From assembly GCA_964615375.1 (NCBI GenBank), contig CAZTOW010000054.1, positions 1-63,282 of the forward strand: a stretch of DNA of 63,282 bases, written 5' to 3'. The stretch comes from CAZKWG01 sp964615375 (GTDB lineage: Bacteria; Myxococcota_A; UBA796; CAZKWG01). Positions 57,989 to 63,282 of this stretch are shown here, piece by piece. Numbering within the stretch: position 1 is the first letter of the stretch; each line of letters opens with the position of its first letter. A program made the translations under genes and the position numbers. The notes beneath the pieces were generated by a model, which was given only the letters and a program-made list of their open reading frames with translations, made no database searches and was not told the DNA's origin.

Positions 57989-59307
57989 GCCCGCCGGATC
58001 TCGATCTCGTCGCCCGCGAGGCCGTCGAGCGCGCCCGGCGCCTGGGCGCTGACGAGGTGTCCGCCCGGGTCGCCCGCAGCGTGACGACCGAGGTGGGCTG
58101 GCGCGACGGGCGCCTGGAGAAGGTGCAGGAGTCGCGCTCGCTCTCCCTGCGCGTCTCCATGCTCGTGGACCAGCGCTTCTCCTCGCATGCCACCAACGAT
58201 CTGCGCGACGACGCCCTGGACCGCTTCCTGCAGCGGGCCATCGAGGGCACCCGCGCGCTGGAGCCCGACCCCGACCGGCGCCTGCCCGAGCTCGCCCAGA
58301 TGGGCGTGACGCAGGCCGATCTGGATCTGGTGGAGCTCGGCCCCCTCCCGGACGCCGCGGCCTGCAGGCGCCGCGCGGCCGCGCTGGAGGAGGAGACCCG
58401 GGCGCGCGCCGGCCAGATGCCGGTGCTCTCCGTGGGCGTGGACGTCTGGGCGACGGACTCGACCTGGACGCTCGCCTGCTCCAACGGCTTCCTGGGCACG
58501 CACGCCGGCACCCACATCGGGCAGGCCGTGGCGGTCACGCTCTCCGAGAGCGATGGGCGAAAGCCCGAAGCCTACGCGCACCACCACGTCCGGCACCTCG
58601 AGGATCTCCCGCCGGTGGAGGTCGCCTCGGGGGAGGTCGTGGACGTCGCCCTGCGCCGCCTCGGGAGCCGCTCGGCGCGCTCTGGCCGCACGCCCATGGT
58701 GCTGCGGGGATCGCGCGCCGCCCGCATCCTCGGGCTGCTGCTGGCCCCCCTGCACGGCCAGGTGCTGCACGAGGGCCGGAGCTGCTTCGCCGACGCGCTG
58801 GGAAGGAAGCTCTCTCCTGGCGGGTTCACGCTGATCGACGACGCGCTGCTGCCCCGCGGCCCCTCCAGCCGCCGCTTCGACAGCGAGGGGCTCCCCGCCG
58901 CGCGCCTGCCGATCTTCGAGGACGGCGTGCTCCGCAACTTCCACCTGGACGTCTACTACGCGCGCAAGCTGGGCCTGTCCCCCACGACGGGGACCTCGGC
59001 GAACCTCTGCGTGCCGGCCGGCGCCCGCTCGCTCGCGGCGATCCTGGCGGATCTCCCGCAGGCCATCGTGGTGGAGGGCTTCCTCGGCGGGAACGTCAAC
59101 CCGGCCACGGGCGCGTTCTCGCTCGGCGTGAACGGCACGCTCTACGAGCGCGGCGAGGCCATCCACAACGTCTCGGAGATGAACCTGTCGGGCAACCTCT
59201 TCGAGCTGCTCGAGCGCTGGCAGGAGGCCGCCGACGACGTGTGGGTCCACGGCGCGGTGCGCTCGCCCTCGCTGCTCTTCGACGCGATGCAGTTCGCGGG
59301 GGCCTGA
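57985..59307 (+). CDS. pmbA: TldE/PmbA-family partner subunit
   Basis: A 440-residue PmbA/TldE protein lacking the HExxxH site, as expected for the non-catalytic partner. Family features are the N-terminal EVSARVARSVTTEVGWRDGRLEKV, the central PMVLRGSRAARILG, and the C-terminal VEGFLGGNVNPATGAFSLGVNG. The start is TTG, with GGAGG (57974-57978) 6 nt upstream, overlapping the tldD stop in TTGA. Length is normal. The pair probably forms the protease complex together. Confidence 0.92.
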   Translation: MSPPDLDLVAREAVERARRLGADEVSARVARSVTTEVGWRDGRLEKVQESRSLSLRVSMLVDQRFSSHATNDLRDDALDRFLQRAIEGTRALEPDPDRRLPELAQMGVTQADLDLVELGPLPDAAACRRRAAALEEETRARAGQMPVLSVGVDVWATDSTWTLACSNGFLGTHAGTHIGQAVAVTLSESDGRKPEAYAHHHVRHLEDLPPVEVASGEVVDVALRRLGSRSARSGRTPMVLRGSRAARILGLLLAPLHGQVLHEGRSCFADALGRKLSPGGFTLIDDALLPRGPSSRRFDSEGLPAARLPIFEDGVLRNFHLDVYYARKLGLSPTTGTSANLCVPAGARSLAAILADLPQAIVVEGFLGGNVNPATGAFSLGVNGTLYERGEAIHNVSEMNLSGNLFELLERWQEAADDVWVHGAVRSPSLLFDAMQFAGA

Positions 59308-59309
59308 TC

Positions 59310-60158
59310 GTGCGCGCCCTGCTCCTCCTCGTCGCCGGCCTGCTCCTCGCCCGCGGCGCGGGGGCTCAGGAGCAGGGGACCGGGGCTGAGGCCAGCGCGG
59401 CGGGCTCGAACGCGGAGGGCGCGAGCGCCGAGGAGGCCGGCGTCAGCGAGGAGATCATCGTCTTCGGCCGCCGCGAGATCGCTCGCCGCAGGGCCGAGCT
59501 GGACCGGGATCTTCGTAAGATGGGCTACAAGGCCAAGGATCGCGAAGGGGTCACCGTCTACCGCCCGGAGAGCGCCTGGAAGCCCTCCGTCTTCGTCTAC
59601 GACGACGGCTACGTGATCCTGAGGCGCTCGCCCCCGCGCTTCGAGTCCTACGTCGAGGGTCAGTCCAACCTGCGCTATCTGGCCTGCATCCCCCCGTTCA
59701 CGCTGATGTGCATCAAGCTGGGCGGGGTGCTGGTCAGCGAGCGCAAGCTGACGCCCCAGAAGATGGAGGTCGTAGACGCCATCCAGCCGCGCCTGAAGGC
59801 CTGGCAGGGCGCCATCTCCCGCGACGTGATGAGCACGCGGCTGGGGCAGGAGATCCCCTCCATGCTCGTGGCGACCTGGGAGCGGGGCGAGCCCACCGAG
59901 CCCGGCGAGCCCGCGCTGCCCACCCCCGAGCAGCGCCGGGTCGCCATCCTGGAATTCTGGGCGACGCGCGCCGACACGCCGGAGGGCGCCGCCGTGCGCG
60001 CGGTGGTGTCCGACTTCGTGCGCCTCGTCATCCAGGAGTCGGACACGCCGGCCACGCCCGCCGAGATCGCGGCGGCGGAGGCCCAGTGCCTGTGCGGCCC
60101 GTTGCTGGGCGGAGATCCTGCGGCGGGCCCGTCGGAGCTGGCACCTGCGCCGCCTTGA
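59310..60158 (+). CDS. secreted protein of unknown function
   Basis: A 282-residue protein starting at GTG, two bases after the pmbA stop, with a signal peptide (hydrophobic Leu/Val run ending ARGAGAQ, about residues 1-19). After an Ala/Glu-rich spacer comes EEIIVFGRREIARRRAELDRDLRKMGY and a beta-rich core with two cysteines (ACIPPF, MCIK). The C-terminal CLCG may form another disulfide. I do not recognise the family. The stop codon overlaps the -35 hexamer of the following rimP promoter. Confidence 0.7.
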   Translation: MRALLLLVAGLLLARGAGAQEQGTGAEASAAGSNAEGASAEEAGVSEEIIVFGRREIARRRAELDRDLRKMGYKAKDREGVTVYRPESAWKPSVFVYDDGYVILRRSPPRFESYVEGQSNLRYLACIPPFTLMCIKLGGVLVSERKLTPQKMEVVDAIQPRLKAWQGAISRDVMSTRLGQEIPSMLVATWERGEPTEPGEPALPTPEQRRVAILEFWATRADTPEGAAVRAVVSDFVRLVIQESDTPATPAEIAAAEAQCLCGPLLGGDPAAGPSELAPAPP

Positions 60159-60183
60159 CGGGGGCGGGCGCTGAGCTTATAAG
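60155..60183 (+). promoter_or_regulatory. strong sigma70-type promoter of rimP-nusA-ylxR-infB
   Basis: TTGACG (60155-60160) and TATAAG (60178-60183) with exactly 17 bp between them are the best promoter match in the window. Initiation near 60190 gives a leader of about 88 nt before rimP. The -35 overlaps the stop codon of the preceding gene. Confidence 0.75.
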
Positions 60184-60233
60184 CAGCCCGATCTCCAACC
60201 CCAGCGTTCACGCGAACCACGCGAACCGGAAAG

Positions 60234-60263
60234 AGGAGTGGCCTTCTGGCCCTCCTTTTTTTT
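60234..60263 (+). terminator. intrinsic terminator in the rimP leader (candidate attenuator)
   Basis: AGGAG-T-GGCC, a TTCT loop and GGCC-CTCCT form a stem with one bulged T. It is followed directly by eight T residues (60256-60263). It ends 14 nt before the rimP ATG and lies downstream of the promoter at 60155-60183, so it can only act on transcripts of the rimP operon or on read-through. Upstream in the leader is a tandem ACGCGAACC repeat. Confidence 0.8.
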
Positions 60264-60277
60264 GTGCCTGGAAGCCC

Positions 60278-60825
60278 ATGCCTCTCGCCTCCGACAAGCC
60301 CACCGATCGGCGCAGCCAGATCGCCGCCCTCCGCGCGCTCCTCGAGCCCGTGGTCGCGCGCGTCGGCTGTGATCTGACAGGTGTCGAGCTGGTCGGATCG
60401 GGGCGCCGCCTCACGCTGCGCCTCTACGTGGACCGCGCGGGCGGCGTCGGCGTGGACCACTGCGCCGCGGTCAGCGTGGCGGTGGGGCCGGTGCTCGACG
60501 TGGCGGACCCCTTCCCCGGGGCCTACGAGCTCGAGGTCAGCAGCCCGGGCATCGACCGCCTGGTGCAGCGCCCCGAGGACTTCCAGCGCTTCGCCGGCTT
60601 CCGCGCGAAGGTCCGCCTCGCGGCGGTCTCCGAGCGGCGGAACCTCACGGGCGTGCTGCGCGGGCTGGATGGAGAGGTGGTCCTGCTGGAGACGTCGTCG
60701 GAGACGCTCCGCCTCCCGCTCGCCGAGATCGAGCGGGTGCGCCTGGATCTGACCCTGGAAGAGTTCGAGCGGCTCGGGCCGCCCGCCGCCCCCGACGCGG
60801 ACGAACCGAGCAGAGGAGAAGGGTG

Positions 60826-60826
<1 letters not shown>
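60278..60826 (+). CDS. rimP: ribosome maturation factor RimP
   Basis: A 182-residue protein needed for 30S subunit maturation. It has LRALLEPVVARVGCDLTGVELV at the N-terminus, LRLYVDRAGGVGVDHCAAVS, and the family signature YELEVSSPGIDRLVQRPEDFQRFAG followed by the C-terminal SH3-like domain. The ATG follows the leader terminator by 14 nt; a GGAAG sits only 3 nt before it. Its stop overlaps the nusA start (TGATG). Confidence 0.95.
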
Positions 60827-62136
<1,310 letters not shown>

Positions 62137-62145
62137 AGGAGCGGG

Positions 62146-62706
62146 ATGGCTTTTCGGAGCTGCGTCGCCTGCAAGGCGCGTCGGCCGACGGACGAGCTGA
62201 TCCGGCTCGGCCTGGTCTCGCGTCGCAGGTTGTCGCCCGATCTGCGCGGGAAGATCCCTGGCCGAGGGGCCTGGGTCTGCCCCACCCGGGCCTGCCTCGA
62301 GCACGTCGAGGCCCGGCCGCGCGTGCTGGGGAGGGCGCTCAAGCAGGATCCGGGGCCGGAGGCCGCCCGGGGGCTGCTCGCGGCGACGCGGGAGAGCCTG
62401 ATGGCGGAGGTGATCTCGCGCGTCGAGCTCGCCGCGCAGGCGGGTGCGCTGGTGTCGGGGACCGGCCACATCGAGGCGGCCGAGGGCGCGCTGGTGGCGC
62501 TGGTCTGCGCCTCCGACGCCTCCGCCCTGAGCCGGGCCCGCGCGCTCGCGCGCTGCGATGGCGCCGCCGTGGCCGAGATCCCGCTCGACCGGGTCGCGCT
62601 GGGGCGCCTGATCGGCAGGGGGCCGCGCGCGGCCCTGGCCGTGCGAGCCGGAACGCCAGGAGATGCGCTGGCCAGTCGGTTGCGGTGGCTGTGCGCGCTG
62701 GGTTAG
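62146..62706 (+). CDS. YlxR-type RNA-binding protein with L7Ae-like C-terminal domain
   Basis: A 186-residue protein. Residues 1-~75 are a YlxR/DUF448 domain (SCVACKARRPTDELIRL and GRGAWVCP). Residues ~85-186 look like an L7Ae/L30e-type RNA-binding fold (ALVALVCASDASALSRARALARCDGAAVAEI). In Gram-positive bacteria ylxR and ylxQ (L7Ae-like) are separate genes in this same place, so this is a natural fusion of both. It starts 9 nt after nusA. Confidence 0.88.
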   Translation: MAFRSCVACKARRPTDELIRLGLVSRRRLSPDLRGKIPGRGAWVCPTRACLEHVEARPRVLGRALKQDPGPEAARGLLAATRESLMAEVISRVELAAQAGALVSGTGHIEAAEGALVALVCASDASALSRARALARCDGAAVAEIPLDRVALGRLIGRGPRAALAVRAGTPGDALASRLRWLCALG

Positions 62707-62734
62707 CATGGTGCGTCGCACGCACGCCGGCCTG

Positions 62735-62775
62735 GGTCTCTGTGCCGGGAGCGCGAACGAGCGCACAGGGAGACC
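62735..62775 (+). other. hairpin in the ylxR-infB intergenic region
   Basis: GGTCTC-TGTGC (62735-62745) pairs with GCACA-GG-GAGACC (62763-62775): 11 bp with a 2-nt bulge and a 17-nt loop. A second small stem GTGCGT / ACGCAC is at 62711-62725. There is no T-run, so this is not an intrinsic terminator; a translational regulator of infB is possible. Confidence 0.5.
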
Positions 62776-62846
62776 TGCCCCGTGCGCGACTCAAGAGAGT
62801 GAAGCCCCTGGTCCGCTGCCTGGAACCGGGCGGAGAAAGGCCCTGA

Positions 62847-63282
62847 ATGTCCACGAAGGATCTGATTGAGCGTCTCACGCGCAACGGCGCCAGCCGCCCC
62901 CAGGGTGGCAAGGCGCCCTCCGGTGTACCCGGTGCGCCCACGGACGAGAAACGCGTGGGAGATTCGGTCATTCGCCGTCGCCGGGTCGAGAATGAGCCGG
63001 CGCCTCCGCCTCCTCCGCCTCCTCCGCCCCCCGCGGCCACCCGCGCGCCCGCGTCGTCCCCGAACGTGGTCGTGACGCGCACGGACAGCAACGTCGTGCG
63101 TCGCCGCGTGACGCCGCCCACCCCCGGACCCGGCGGCCCCGCCCGGCCCGAGCCGGTGATCGAGGCGAAGGCCCCGCAGGAGATCGCGCCCGCCGCGCAG
63201 GTGGAGCCCGAGGTCCAGCCGGTCGCACCGGAGCCCGCGCCCGTTCAGGCCGCGCCGGAGCCGGAGCCCGCGCCCGTTCAGG
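62847..63282 (+). CDS. infB: translation initiation factor IF-2, N-terminal part (truncated by window end)
   Basis: The frame is open from the ATG at 62847 to the end of the window (145 codons). It encodes MSTKDLIERL, then KRVGDSVIRRRR and a long Pro/Ala/Glu-rich stretch with RTDSNVVRRR. This is the low-complexity linker preceding the GTPase domain in the very long IF2 proteins of myxobacteria. The identification rests on this composition and on its place after nusA-ylxR. GGAGAAAGG precedes the start. The GTPase domain lies outside the window. Confidence 0.85.
   Translation, partial: MSTKDLIERLTRNGASRPQGGKAPSGVPGAPTDEKRVGDSVIRRRRVENEPAPPPPPPPPPPAATRAPASSPNVVVTRTDSNVVRRRVTPPTPGPGGPARPEPVIEAKAPQEIAPAAQVEPEVQPVAPEPAPVQAAPEPEPAPVQ

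Overview
The window is very GC-rich with dense, mostly overlapping genes. Several traits point to a Gram-negative myxobacterium-like organism (Myxococcota or another former deltaproteobacterium). These are a secreted aspartate-rich repeat protein ending in a MYXO-CTERM-like tail, a Ser/Thr kinase with WD40 repeats, an FHA/winged-helix regulator, a PASTA-bearing division PBP, a type III glutamine synthetase and a proline-rich IF2 N-terminus. MurE carries the DNPR signature of meso-DAP addition, and Pal and several lipoproteins imply an outer membrane. The species cannot be named from the sequence.

Layout: 0-11.6 kb is accessory: lipoproteins, a tyrosine phosphatase, a TPR protein, the 1,094-residue repeat protein, the kinase-WD40 protein, a ferritin-like di-iron protein and the FHA regulator. 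11.6-14.8 kb is a cluster of small two-gene modules (DUF433/DUF5615, Phd/VapC, MNT/HEPN) around one unrecognised gene; the MNT/HEPN pair lies between two identical 43-bp terminators. 14.8-31 kb is the dcw division/cell-wall cluster on the minus strand, transcribed mraZ-rsmH-ftsL-ftsI-murE-murF-mraY-murD-ftsW-murC-murB-ddl-ftsQ-ftsZ. ftsA and murG are absent from it, and its MurB homologue lacks the catalytic residues. 31-34.2 kb holds smpB, a small protein, an RfbD-like reductase and a P-loop NTPase. 34.2-42.3 kb is nuoABCDEFGHI (minus strand), stopping after nuoI. 42.3-48.8 kb carries rnhB, a GT2 glycosyltransferase, a UPF0175/DUF3368 toxin-antitoxin pair, an RNase HI with an extra N-terminal domain, a glycosyltransferase-radical SAM/SPASM fusion, and a divergently transcribed pseudo-receiver protein. 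48.8-60.2 kb is metabolic: an SDR-SCP2-MaoC fusion, pgi, type III glutamine synthetase, pal, a sugar kinase-like gene, tldD/pmbA and a secreted protein. 60.2-63.3 kb is rimP-nusA-ylxR-infB (infB runs off the end), with a strong promoter followed by an intrinsic terminator just upstream of rimP.

The most noteworthy points are the GT4-radical SAM fusion with an inverted repeat in its divergent promoter region, the MurB-like protein without catalytic residues, the probable transcription attenuator in front of rimP-nusA, the MNT/HEPN module between duplicated terminators, and the reordered multifunctional beta-oxidation enzyme. No CRISPR array, tRNA, rRNA or insertion sequence was seen.
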